From Nitrosovibrio tenuis (GTDB taxonomy: Bacteria > Pseudomonadota > Gammaproteobacteria > Burkholderiales > Nitrosomonadaceae), in NCBI RefSeq assembly GCF_900109785.1, contig NZ_FOBH01000007.1, forward strand, positions 62,001-126,000: a stretch of DNA of 64,000 nucleotides, written 5' to 3'. The position numbers and the translations under genes were made by a program. Every line of letters begins with the position of its first letter. The stretch's first letter is position 1. The notes beneath the pieces are model-generated. The model ran no database searches, was not told where the DNA came from, and saw only the letters and a program-made list of their open reading frames with translations. This document shows, piece by piece, positions 37,151-45,666 of the stretch.

Positions 37151-37700
37151 TTGCTTGGCTCCATACTGCACGCCGTGGCAACCAGGATCACATCCGAGCC
37201 TCGCGACAACGGTATCCATGGTTGAAAGATCGGGCCGGGTATCGATGATGGTGATGGTTTCGCCCAACATATTCGCGGTTACCATACTGTTTCCTTTTGG
37301 ACTCATGGGTGTCTGGATGGGTAGCGCCCCAACCGGGCCGGAAATTGCTCCGGAGACAGAATCATAGTTGGCAATCAGATTGATCGTCTTGAGCACGACG
37401 TGATCATTCATGTCGACAATGGTTACCGTACTGTCGAGCAGATTAGCAACATAATATTTGCTCGCATTGGGCATCATCCCAACCGCAATAGGATGACCGA
37501 ACCGGCTGCCCGATGGCAGATGGAGTCAATCCGGTCAGATGGAAATCAAACTGAGTGGTATCACCGGTAAACACATTTGGAGTTGCCATTTTTTTCCCAT
37601 AATGGCTCATCCAGTGTGCATGGTGATTCCCCGTCCGATATTGATGCGCCATTCGATCCCCGTTGCGAGCGGCGCCAACACCACCACGGAGTCTGTATCG
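37151..37700 (-). pseudogene. Remnant of a YVTN beta-propeller/copper-protein gene
   Basis: The minus strand encodes NVFTGDTTQFDFHLTGLTPSAIG, then in another frame HPIAVGMMPNASKYYVANLLDSTVTIVD, TANMLGETITIIDT and GCDPGCHGVQYG. These are YVTN-type propeller repeats of a surface metalloprotein like those in ammonia oxidisers. A frameshift near 37500 separates the two parts, and the 3' end is replaced by prophage-derived sequence at about 37150. Confidence 0.6.
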
Positions 37701-38114
37701 TATAACCGTTAACGGTAACCTGCACTGAATGAGTCAACCTTCCAATGTGAGCCCGAAAAAAAAAGATTAACTCTGGATGAGGCCATTTTTGCAGCGAAAG
37801 GTTGCAAATGCGAATAATACGTATTACTATTTGAAGAACTGTTGGTCTTTCTGTCAGCAATAACCACTCGTCTGTTCGCTTTGAGGCGACTGAGTGGCCG
37901 CCCGCGTTGATCTGAGACGCTGACTGACTGCGTCGCGAGTTGCCTTTCGTGAACTGGTGCTACCGGCCACAAGCTGTCGCCCGCCGAATCCCTGTTTTGC
38001 CGCTGGTCCGGACGTGCAACTGGAGTAATCTTGAGCAAGCGCGGCTTGAGTTGCCGTGCTCGAAAGGTGCCGGCACGCCAGCCAGGGTAAGGAAGAACTA
38101 AGTGCCACCGAGCT
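37701..38114. other. Region without recognisable intact gene
   Basis: About 410 bp. Open frames are present in several frames, but none has family resemblance or a ribosome-binding site. The left part may be the lost 5' end of the copper-protein gene. Confidence 0.35.
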
Positions 38115-38789
38115 TCACTGCTCTTCGCGCGCCCACTTCTCTCGCCGTTCTCGCTCCTTGTCGCTCGGCGCGTCCTGCGCAAAGGATCCAAGCGGGATCT
38201 CGCCAGCCATCACATAAGTGCTCATCACCACGCCGGTGGTCGAGTGGTGGCATTGCGTGAGCCGCAACGCTCCCGGCTTGGCCCCGGTTTCGAACAGGCG
38301 CTTGCCCGCGCCGAGCAAAACTGGAAAAGTCCAAACGTGATACTCATCGATCAGGCCGGCCGTCTGCAGCGCCTGGATCAGCGCACCACTGCCGATGATT
38401 TGAAGGTCTGGTCCATCTTGGGATTTCAATGTAGCGACGGCCGTGCCGACATCACCATTGAGCAGACCCGAGTTCTGCCAGTGCAGCGCCTTCAGCGTGC
38501 GCGACGCCACATGTTTGCGCGCTGTGTTCAGGGTTTGCGCCGTCGGGTCGTCGGCTGGCTGGTAGGGCCAATAGGCCTCGAATATCTCGTAGGTCTTGCG
38601 CCCAAGGACCAACTCTCGGTCCTTGCCATCGAAGCCCGACATGGGCATGGAATGTCGCATGACTTCGTCCCAATAGTGGAAGATCCAGCCGCCGAGCGAG
38701 AACCCGCCGGAAGGATCCTCGGTGGGTCCACCGGGCGCCTGCATGATGCCGTCCAGCGATATAAATGTGGATGCAGTCAGTTTTCTCAT
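38115..38789 (-). CDS. Dihydrofolate reductase/RibD-family protein
   Basis: A 224-residue protein of the RibD C-terminal (DHFR-like) family. It opens RKLTASTFISLDGIMQAPGG, has the NADPH-site segment ELVLGRKTYEIFEAYWP, and later DLQIIGSGALIQALQTAGLIDEYHVWTFPVLLGAGKRLF. Family members are NADPH reductases, mostly uncharacterised. The C-terminal 25 residues are a charged, Arg/Glu-rich extension that is not part of the fold. It is divergent in role from folA. It forms a loose cluster with the VOC gene and a truncated paralogue next to it. Confidence 0.88.
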   Translation of the reverse strand: MRKLTASTFISLDGIMQAPGGPTEDPSGGFSLGGWIFHYWDEVMRHSMPMSGFDGKDRELVLGRKTYEIFEAYWPYQPADDPTAQTLNTARKHVASRTLKALHWQNSGLLNGDVGTAVATLKSQDGPDLQIIGSGALIQALQTAGLIDEYHVWTFPVLLGAGKRLFETGAKPGALRLTQCHHSTTGVVMSTYVMAGEIPLGSFAQDAPSDKERERREKWAREEQ

Positions 38790-38933
38790 GGCGTCTTCTT
38801 TGGGTGTTCGTCAGGTACGACGATCGAGAAGTGTCCTCATCGACAAGTGTAGTCCAGCCGCACGGCTTTGAGCTTAGGTATGAACCTCGAGCCAAAGCTG
38901 GACTCGAAGCGTGGGGGCTCATGCCAGCACAGC

Positions 38934-39407
38934 CTACCCGCGCACCGCCGCCTCGATCGTGGCGACGTCGATCTTCCGCATCTCTATCATCGCCGCGAAC
39001 GCGCGCTTCGCTACATCGCCGCCCCTGGCCATCGCGTCGGTCAGGACGCGCGGGGTGATCTGCCACGACAGGCCCCATTTGTCCTTGCACCAGCCGCACG
39101 CGCTCTCCATGCCGCCGTTGCCGACGATCGCATTCCAATAACGGTCGGTCTCCGCCTGGTCGTCGGTGGCGATCTGAAAGGAGAATGCCTCGCTATGCTT
39201 GAACATGTTCCCGCCGTTGAGGCCAACGCACGGCACGCCGCACACCGTGAATTCGACCGTCAGGACGTCGCCCGCCTTGCCGCCTGGAAAGTCGGACGGC
39301 GCCCGGTGCACCGCCCAGACCGTGCTGTCGGGAAAGGTCTGGGCGTAAAAGCGAGCGGCCTCTGCCGCATCATGGTTGTACCACAGGCAGATCGTGTTCT
39401 TCATCAT
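38934..39407 (-). CDS. PhnB-like/3-demethylubiquinone-9 methyltransferase-domain VOC protein
   Basis: A 157-residue VOC-fold protein. Signatures: ICLWYNHDAAEAARFYAQTFPDS at the start, VEFTVCGVPCVGLNGG, and CGWCKDKWGLSWQITPRVL in the C-terminal half. These match the 3-dmu-9_3-mt/PhnB family (single-domain, function mostly unknown). The ATG has AGGAGA nearby. It follows a truncated DHFR-like gene by 12 bases. Confidence 0.88.
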   Translation of the reverse strand: MMKNTICLWYNHDAAEAARFYAQTFPDSTVWAVHRAPSDFPGGKAGDVLTVEFTVCGVPCVGLNGGNMFKHSEAFSFQIATDDQAETDRYWNAIVGNGGMESACGWCKDKWGLSWQITPRVLTDAMARGGDVAKRAFAAMIEMRKIDVATIEAAVRG

Positions 39408-39419
39408 CGTTATTCTCTC

Positions 39420-39536
39420 CTATTTGCCGCCGACCAGGGAAAAGTCCGCGCCGAGCGGATTGTCGGAGCCTTGATTAGGGCCGGCCCCGTAGCTATCAAG
39501 TAAGATGGCGAAGTTGTGAACGCGTAGCTTAGTCAT
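39420..39536 (-). pseudogene. N-terminal remnant of a DHFR-family gene
   Basis: A 38-residue open frame with an excellent AAAGGAG site seven bases before the ATG. It begins MTKLRVHNFAILLDSYGAGP, the standard N-terminus of a second DHFR/RibD-family type, then ends at a stop shortly after. The rest of the gene is missing; the PhnB-like gene follows directly, so a deletion joined them. Confidence 0.6.
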
Positions 39537-39939
39537 GGAGACTCCTTTCTCAATTGATCGTGGCAACAAAAAGAGGCGATGGTGCGGCACTATTCACCAC
39601 ATAGTCGAATGGAAACCCGGAAATCGACAGCCCGAAACAGCATTATCAGTCGGATCGACGCGGCGCGCAAACGACCGTTTATGCAATGAAGCGAATCGCA
39701 TCTGAAATAAAGGCATTGCCTGTTGCATAATATATTGCATGATTACAACCATCGGCACCAGGTTTTTGCAATCATCCGTGTCGCGTCTCCTGCAGGGTGT
39801 CAAGATTCCTTAATTGGGTTTTACGTTCCAGTGCCCCCTAAACCCCTGATGTTGCCATTGAATCCGATCATTGGTCCACTACTGAAGCTTCATATTCCGT
39901 CGGATATCGAGCAGAGTGGTTCAGAAATAATTACTCACG

Positions 39940-39970
39940 AATTGAAATGTTATGGTATAACATTTCAATT
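39940..39970. promoter_or_regulatory. Zur-box-like palindrome upstream of zur
   Basis: Two perfect 14-bp arms, AATTGAAATGTTAT and ATAACATTTCAATT, separated by GGT. The core TGTTATNNNATAACA matches known Zur operators (and the general Fur-family pattern). It ends 34 bp before the zur ATG, suggesting autoregulation. Confidence 0.8.
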
Positions 39971-40004
39971 CAATTGACTCCCTTGTAATGAATATCGCGC
40001 TAAA

Positions 40005-40490
40005 ATGAGCCGCAATCCTTCAGGGCATAATCATAAAAAATGCATTAATGAAGCATTAAGCATGGCAGGACAGTTGTGCATGACGCGGGGTGTACGCTTG
40101 ACACCCATTCGCTACCAAGTGCTGGAGTTGATTTGGGGCAGTCACAAAGCCGTCAAGGCCTATGATTTACTGGACCGAATCAAGCCCTTGCAACCGATGG
40201 CAAAACCGGCAACGGTTTACCGGGCACTGGATTTTTTGATCGAACAGGGCCTGATTCATCGAGTGGAGAGTCTCAATGCTTTTATTGGTTGTAGTTACTC
40301 AGGTCAGCAACATGAGCAGTTGCTGCTTATCTGTAAACTCTGCCACGAGGTAGAGGAGCGGGCTGCCGAGAAGGTCATGAAAACATTGGCCAGGGAGATG
40401 AAGCAGCTTGCTTTTGTCGCACATAGCAAATCCATAGAAATTCATGGTATTTGCATAAAATGCGCGCAACCGATGGTCAATCAAACCTGA
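40005..40490 (+). CDS. zur: Fur-family zinc uptake regulator
   Basis: A 161-residue repressor of the Fur family. The winged helix-turn-helix covers residues 25-90 (RGVRLTPIRYQVLELIWGSHKAVKAYDLLDRI; KPATVYRALDFLIEQGLIHRVESLNAFIGC). The C-terminal domain has zinc-site residues: QQHEQLLLICKLC and IHGICIKC, two CxxC pairs for the structural zinc. The identity as Zur is preferred over Fur because of the ICxxC pattern, the VESLNAFIGC segment and the adjacent ZnuD-like receptor. Zur represses zinc import when zinc is plentiful. A palindrome upstream implies it controls itself. Confidence 0.88.
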   Translation: MSRNPSGHNHKKCINEALSMAGQLCMTRGVRLTPIRYQVLELIWGSHKAVKAYDLLDRIKPLQPMAKPATVYRALDFLIEQGLIHRVESLNAFIGCSYSGQQHEQLLLICKLCHEVEERAAEKVMKTLAREMKQLAFVAHSKSIEIHGICIKCAQPMVNQT

Positions 40491-40540
40491 TACTCGTTTC
40501 AATTAGCTAATGAGAGTGTGAGAGCGGTTTTCAAAATAAT

Positions 40541-40566
40541 ATATGTTACGTTATAATATAACATAT
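40541..40566. promoter_or_regulatory. Zur-box-like palindrome upstream of the zinc receptor
   Basis: ATATGTTA and TAACATAT arms with a 10-base spacer (CGTTATAATA), 60 bp before the receptor ATG. It shares the GTTATAATATAAC core with Zur operators and resembles the perfect palindrome before zur at 39940. Confidence 0.7.
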
Positions 40567-40625
40567 ACTCGCCAAATGCTTGCCATCATTAAATGCTCGC
40601 CATTATTTTTTGCTCTCAATTCCTC

Positions 40626-42806
40626 ATGAAAAAAAGACTTCCCATATTTTTATTGACAAGCGCAATTGGAACCACTGTCAGTGCGGGTGACGCGGTGGAC
40701 AATAGGACTCGGAAATCAGACCAAACAGTCGCCGGTGAAAATGTAGACAAAAATAATGTTCTCGAATTGGAGGAAATGGTCATTACCGCGCCGTTGCGGA
40801 AGAAAGCGGCAGATATCGCATTGCCTGTCACTGTCCTGAAAGGTAATGAATTGATCATGAAAATCGGGCGCAGTATCGGCGAAACTTTAAAAGACGAACC
40901 AGGCATTACCAGCCAATCATTCGGCCCCGGCGTAGGCACTCCGGTCATTCGCGGACAGGCGGGGCCGCGCGTACGCGTGTTGAATAATGGTATCGGCAGT
41001 AACGATGTGTCGCAATTGAGCCCCGATCATGCCACCAGCGTGGAAGCCATTCTTGTGGACCGTATCGAGGTGCTGCGTGGACCGGCCACGCTGTTGTATG
41101 GTAGCGGGGCCATCGGTGGCGTGGTGAATGTCATCGATAACCGCATTCCGGGCAGGCTTTTCAGCAAACTGTTGGGCGGAGCGCTTGAGCAGCGTTTCGA
41201 TTCGGCGGCCAACGAATCCACCACGGCCATGAAGGTGGAAGGGAGCAAGGGCAGCCTGGCCTATCACCTGGACGGCTTTTTCCGCACCCGCGGCAACCTC
41301 AGCATTGGTGGCCACGGCATTGATGTCAATGCCGCTCAGGCTATGGACCCCTCACTCACGGTGGTACAAAATCCAAAAGGGCATATTCCCAACACTTCTG
41401 CGCATGCTATCAGCGGTTCGGCCGGAGTTTCACTGGTAGGCGATCCCGGCTTCGCCGGTGTTTCTATCAACCGTCTGGAAAACAACTATGGAATTCCTCC
41501 CGACGGCAGTGGCGGGTCTAATACTCGTATCGATCTGAAACAAACCAAATACGACTTCAAGAGTGAGCTGATTGATCCGCTCCCGTTTGTGGAGGCGTTG
41601 CGCACACGCTTGGGCTATACCGATTACAAGCACACGGAGCTGACCGGTTTATCGGGAGAGCCATTGGCGCCGGGGACTGCATTCGCCAACAAAACCTACG
41701 AAGGCCGTGCGGAATTGACTCACCGGCCAATCGGACCTTTCTACGGCACCATCGGCTTTCAGGCTACTGCCAGCAACTTCGCGGCCTTCAATTTCGAGCT
41801 CGGCAATTCCAAAACCATCGTGCCTAAATCCCTGATTAACAGTTACGGCGTATTCGCGGTGGAATCGTTCGACTATGGGCCGGTAAGCTACCAGCTGGGC
41901 GGACGCGTGGAGCAGACTTCCATTAATCCGCAAGGACAAAACTCCCTGCCTGGCGCTCCGCTCGCACCCTCCAGCCTTAACTACACCCCCACCAGCGCTT
42001 CGGTTTCCGCATTATGGAAGCTAAATGAACGTCATAAAATCAATCTGGGAGGTACCCGTTCACAGCGTGCTCCGCAAGTGCAGGAACTGCTTTCCTTCGG
42101 TTTCCATGATGCCACTCGAAGTTTTGATGAAGGTAACGCCTCGCTTAAAATGGAAACGTCATATAATCTGGATGTGGGTTACAAGTTGAATACGGGCTGG
42201 ATTCGGGCCGAATTTGATTTTTTCAATAACTGGGTCAATAACTACATTTATCAGCAACGGACCGGAACGGACGTGTTTCAGGACGAGGTTTCAGGTGGAC
42301 CTCTCGCCTGCAATGGGTCGCAACCTGCGGATGCTTCTTGTCAGGCAGTGCTGCAGAGCCGGCAGGCTGATGCCGTTTTTTGGGGATACGAGAGCAAGCT
42401 CATTTTCCCATTGTTGAGAAACCTTTACGGACTGGTCGATCTCACGCTGTTCAGCGATTATACTCGAGGCCGATTCTCCAGCGGGGGCGACGTGCCGCGG
42501 ATGCCGCCATTGCGTTTCGGTTTTCAACTTGACCATACCAGGAATCAATGGACAAGCAACCTGCGGCTGACGCGCGGGGAAGCCCAGAATCATCCCGGTC
42601 TCAACGAAACTGCCACCCACGGTTACGTACTGCTTAATCTCAGCACGCAATACAGGATCAAGACCTATCGAGGTGTGGAGATGATGATATTCGCTAAAGC
42701 CAACAACCTACTCAACGAAAACATCCGCAATTCTGTCTCGTATCTACGCAACTTTTCGCCGGAACCTGGGCGAAGTGCTCAAGTGGGTATTCGCCTCACC
42801 TTCTAA
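40626..42806 (+). CDS. znuD: TonB-dependent outer-membrane receptor, ZnuD-like
   Basis: A 726-residue receptor: signal peptide (residues 1-20, ending VSAGD), a TonB-box-like stretch (LEEMVITAPLRKKA), a plug domain (SIGETLKDEPGITSQSFGPGVGTPVIRGQAGPRV, then RIEVLRGPATLLYGSGAIGGVVNVID), and a beta-barrel ending in RSAQVGIRLTF with a terminal Phe. The RGQAGPRVRVLNNG segment and its zur neighbour point to ZnuD, the zinc/heme receptor of Neisseria and relatives. The ATG 40626 (MKKRLP) is preferred over one 11 codons upstream. Confidence 0.85.
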   Translation: MKKRLPIFLLTSAIGTTVSAGDAVDNRTRKSDQTVAGENVDKNNVLELEEMVITAPLRKKAADIALPVTVLKGNELIMKIGRSIGETLKDEPGITSQSFGPGVGTPVIRGQAGPRVRVLNNGIGSNDVSQLSPDHATSVEAILVDRIEVLRGPATLLYGSGAIGGVVNVIDNRIPGRLFSKLLGGALEQRFDSAANESTTAMKVEGSKGSLAYHLDGFFRTRGNLSIGGHGIDVNAAQAMDPSLTVVQNPKGHIPNTSAHAISGSAGVSLVGDPGFAGVSINRLENNYGIPPDGSGGSNTRIDLKQTKYDFKSELIDPLPFVEALRTRLGYTDYKHTELTGLSGEPLAPGTAFANKTYEGRAELTHRPIGPFYGTIGFQATASNFAAFNFELGNSKTIVPKSLINSYGVFAVESFDYGPVSYQLGGRVEQTSINPQGQNSLPGAPLAPSSLNYTPTSASVSALWKLNERHKINLGGTRSQRAPQVQELLSFGFHDATRSFDEGNASLKMETSYNLDVGYKLNTGWIRAEFDFFNNWVNNYIYQQRTGTDVFQDEVSGGPLACNGSQPADASCQAVLQSRQADAVFWGYESKLIFPLLRNLYGLVDLTLFSDYTRGRFSSGGDVPRMPPLRFGFQLDHTRNQWTSNLRLTRGEAQNHPGLNETATHGYVLLNLSTQYRIKTYRGVEMMIFAKANNLLNENIRNSVSYLRNFSPEPGRSAQVGIRLTF

Positions 42807-43267
42807 GTCAATCAGAGGGAAACGCCAAATAGGCTTGCGGTTTCCACTGCCTCCATGGAATATTTGTTCGGAGGAAATGCGATGGGCCTAGCCTCTGCCA
42901 TGAAAGCGTGGGCACATCGCATTGTCGAGGAGCTCCAGGCGCAGACCCACAGCGTCACATCCCAGAAGGTCTGCATAACCATTCGAAAGCAGAAAAATAT
43001 CGTCAAAAACAGCTGGACTGTAGTAGTTTAGGTTTTGAAATGATAAGCAGAACACAAGTCTGACAGGTTGTTTCGATCGGTGAAGCTCACGCGTTGCAGA
43101 ATCCAAACCGCCGACGTTCGCGGCTTCCAGATATCTCCTGTTAAGAAGAACTTGCCGATGAGCGAAAACGAAACGCATCTTGCCGCCTCGCCTTCACCCA
43201 TACCTGCAAAAGAGCTATCTCTCAGCTACCAGCTCTGACAGCCCCATCCGACCCGCCAGCCCCTTTT
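42807..43267. other. Region without recognisable intact gene
   Basis: About 460 bp. Minus-strand open frames contain fragments such as CAHAFMAEARPIAFPPNKYSMEAVETASLFG that look like decayed coding sequence, but no family could be assigned. Confidence 0.35.
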
Positions 43268-43570
43268 TTATTGAGGCAATTTGGCGGCGAGTACATCTAC
43301 ATGCTCAATCTGTGGCGACTCTGCTAATAACTCGGCAGCGTTAGCCATGAGCGCCGCCGCAATCGGTCCGGCCAAATGTGCTGACCGTCCTGATTCGTCA
43401 GGGAAGGCATCAAAGATGCCGAAAGTCGATGGTCCCAACCGTAACGCGAGCCAGATCGGCGTGGCAGCTTCCTGATTAGCAAGAGGGAGGGCACTTTCGA
43501 GGAAACTGGCTACAGCGGCTTCTTTTCCCGGTTTCGCTTGCAAGCGTACTAACAAAGCAACTTTTACCAT
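43268..43570 (-). CDS. ABM-domain monooxygenase-like protein
   Basis: A 100-residue single-domain protein of the antibiotic biosynthesis monooxygenase (ABM) fold. It reads VALLVRLQAKPGKEAAVASFLESALPLANQE then WLALRLGPSTFGIFDAFPDESGR, with the typical split-barrel pattern and the conserved FDAFPDE segment. Members act as quinol/heme or small-molecule monooxygenases, commonly as dimers. The substrate is unknown. Confidence 0.88.
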   Translation of the reverse strand: MVKVALLVRLQAKPGKEAAVASFLESALPLANQEAATPIWLALRLGPSTFGIFDAFPDESGRSAHLAGPIAAALMANAAELLAESPQIEHVDVLAAKLPQ

Positions 43571-43690
43571 GGTGATTTACCCTTTTCAAGTTGAACTACG
43601 AGAAACAAACTTTAATGATGATGTTGATTCCTGCCAAGTGGCAAGATTGACAATAATGATACTATTATTGCCATTCTTATCTATATCCTG

Positions 43691-43831
43691 GTACTCGATA
43701 AAGTTCTCAATGCCATTCTGTACGTGGCCGAGCACGGCTGCAAATGGCGCGGTCTGCCAAGGCGTTTTGGCAACTGGCATACGATCTATACGCGCATGGA
43801 AATCAACGGCTGTGAAAGAGATGGAAGTTAA
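43691..43831 (+). pseudogene. IS5-family transposase N-terminal remnant
   Basis: Plus-strand translation VLDKVLNAILYVAEHGCKWRGLP then RRFGNWHTIYTRM matches the N-terminal (DUF4096) segment of IS5-group transposases (VLNAILYVAEHGCKWRGLP). A stop follows 14 residues later; the DDE catalytic part and terminal inverted repeats are not present. Confidence 0.75.
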
Positions 43832-43859
43832 CTGTTAACTGAACTTTGCTAGAACGCCC

Positions 43860-44122
43860 TTGGCACTGCCGGGGCATCCATCCCTCGAAATCAGATGGGA
43901 CCAGCTTACCTGCCTTCTCGGCGAGATACAGTATCACCGCCGCGCATTCGGCGACGTGAAACTATCATCATCGATAACTGGCACCTGAGGGAAACAGCTG
44001 ATCCGGCTATAGGTGGGACCGTCGAGTTCGCCGTCCGTGTGATCAAGGGCGTGGACGCGATAGGGTAACCCTACTTCCTGGAGCGCCCATTGCGCCCTGA
44101 GGTCGCGCGTCTCGCCGATCAC
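43860..44122 (-). pseudogene. Glutathione S-transferase N-terminal remnant
   Basis: The minus strand reads RDLRAQWALQEVGLPYRVHALDHTDGEL, then YSRISCFPQVPVIDDD, and after a frame change AAVILYLAEKAGKLVPSDFEGW. This is the thioredoxin-like domain of a GST (residues 10-85 of a normal gene), with a frameshift near 43960. The C-terminal helical domain is missing, and no ATG precedes it. Confidence 0.7.
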
Positions 44123-44181
44123 GGTGATAAACGCGTCCGAAGCGACAGAGTGATCATACTTTCCTCCAACGTTGCTTTAGC

Positions 44182-45561
44182 TTACGCAACGGGTTCCAGT
44201 TTGGACAAGGCGGTGGGGAGATATTCCGCAACTGTCGGATGAATATGCATTGCGCGCTGCACTACCGTATACGGCGCCTTCGCATACATGACGTCCAGCA
44301 AAACCTGAATTACTTCATCGCCTCCGGTGCCAAGAATCGCAGCACCCATAATGTGTTTTGTTTCCGCATCAACAGAGATTTTGATGAAACCTTGCGTCTC
44401 ACCTTTCTCAACGGCGCGGCTCACTCTGCTCATCGGAAGTTTCGTAGCGAGTACAGGGCGCCCAGACTTCCGTATTTCGGCGTCCGTCATGCCGCATCGC
44501 CCTAGCGGTGGATCGGTAAACAAAGCGTACGCCTGGATCCGGTCTGACACGCGGCGATGGTCTGAGTTAAGAAGATTATCGGCGACGATCTCATAGTCGT
44601 TGTAGGAAGTATGTGTAAAGGCACCGCGGCCGTTGCAGTCACCCAGGGCCCAGATGCCGGGCACGTTTGTTTGCAGTTGATCGTCAACGATGATGTAGCC
44701 GCGTTGGTTGGTCGCAACGCCGGCCCGGTCGAGACCCAGGTCGTTCGTGTTGGGAGTACGTCCCACCGCTAGAAGAACATGCGTGCCTACTACTTCCGGC
44801 GGACCTTCGTCGCATTCCATTCCAACGGCGATACGACTGTCACGCTTCGCCAGTGATATACATTTCGCATTTGTCCGAATCCCTATCCCCTCCATCTCCA
44901 GGATCTCACGCACGGCGTTGGAAACATCTTCGTCTTCTCGTCCAATCAGGCGCGGTCCCATCTCTATGATCGTGACTTCGCTCCCGAAACGGCGATACAT
45001 CTGACCGAATTCCAACCCGACATAACTTCCGCCGATGATGACAAGATGCTCCGGGAGGAAGTCGATATCCATCATTGAAGAGTTTGTGAGAAATGGTACC
45101 TCATGAATCCCCGGCATCGCGGGAACAGAGGCGCGCCCGCCAACGTTGATGAAAACCTTGTCGGCTTGCAGCACCTCATCGTTGACCACGACCGTATGGG
45201 ACGACTGAAAGCGGGCATGGCCCTGGATGACCGTGCAATTCTTAAGTCCTCGCAACCCTTCCTCGACGCCCTTGTTCGACCGTCCGGAAACTTCATCCTT
45301 GCGTGCTTTGACGCGTTTCATATCAACGCGCACATCGCCGTTGCCAGCAAAACCATACTCGGCACCGCGGCGAGCAACATGCGCTGCGTACGCGCTGGCG
45401 ACGAGCGTCTTAGTCGGGATACATCCCGTATTCACACATGTGCCGCCAAACTTGTGGCGTTCAATAATGGCGACAGTCATGCCCACGGCCGCAAACCGCG
45501 CAGCCAAAGACGGGCCTGCCTGGCCGGTCCCGATGATGATTGCATCGAAATGCCGCGACAC
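44182..45561 (-). CDS. FAD-dependent pyridine nucleotide-disulfide oxidoreductase, mercuric-reductase-like
   Basis: A 459-residue flavoprotein. FAD site: FDAIIIGTGQAGPSLAARFAAVG at 5-27. Redox disulfide: GGTCVNTGCIPTK at about 40-52 (Cys-Val-Asn-Thr-Gly-Cys). NAD(P)H site: HLVIIGGSYVGLEFGQMYRRFG near 170. Dimerisation domain: YTVVQRAMHIHPTVAEYLP at the C-terminus with the family His. It lacks the N-terminal HMA domain and C-terminal Cys pair of MerA, so it is a general disulfide-reductase homologue. The start is GTG 45561 with AAAGGAGG nine bases upstream. Confidence 0.9.
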   Translation of the reverse strand: MSRHFDAIIIGTGQAGPSLAARFAAVGMTVAIIERHKFGGTCVNTGCIPTKTLVASAYAAHVARRGAEYGFAGNGDVRVDMKRVKARKDEVSGRSNKGVEEGLRGLKNCTVIQGHARFQSSHTVVVNDEVLQADKVFINVGGRASVPAMPGIHEVPFLTNSSMMDIDFLPEHLVIIGGSYVGLEFGQMYRRFGSEVTIIEMGPRLIGREDEDVSNAVREILEMEGIGIRTNAKCISLAKRDSRIAVGMECDEGPPEVVGTHVLLAVGRTPNTNDLGLDRAGVATNQRGYIIVDDQLQTNVPGIWALGDCNGRGAFTHTSYNDYEIVADNLLNSDHRRVSDRIQAYALFTDPPLGRCGMTDAEIRKSGRPVLATKLPMSRVSRAVEKGETQGFIKISVDAETKHIMGAAILGTGGDEVIQVLLDVMYAKAPYTVVQRAMHIHPTVAEYLPTALSKLEPVA

Positions 45562-45573
45562 GAGGCACCTCCT

Positions 45574-45666
45574 TTAAGGAAGATCCCAGGCCATCTTGGG
45601 CCAGCGCACCAATGCAGTGCTCGCCGGAGCGCCGCCGCTGACGACGATTATTTCGTAATCATTCAC
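45574..45666 (-). pseudogene. N-terminal remnant of a second disulfide oxidoreductase
   Basis: A 30-codon frame reads NDYEIIVVSGGAP; the +1 frame continues PGEHCIGALA. Together these give the FAD-binding start of a different dihydrolipoyl-dehydrogenase-like protein (DYExIVVGGGAPGEHCAGALA). A one-base deletion and loss of the rest of the gene make it a remnant. It overlaps the VOC gene stop at its 5' end and is followed by the intact reductase gene. Confidence 0.5.

Noticed and set aside
39723-39977. 84-residue plus-strand open frame before zur
   Set aside because: It runs through the Zur-box palindrome and has no family resemblance or ribosome-binding site.
43268-43280. Terminator after the ABM gene
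   Set aside because: A CTTTTTTATT run is present but the flanking sequence forms no stem.
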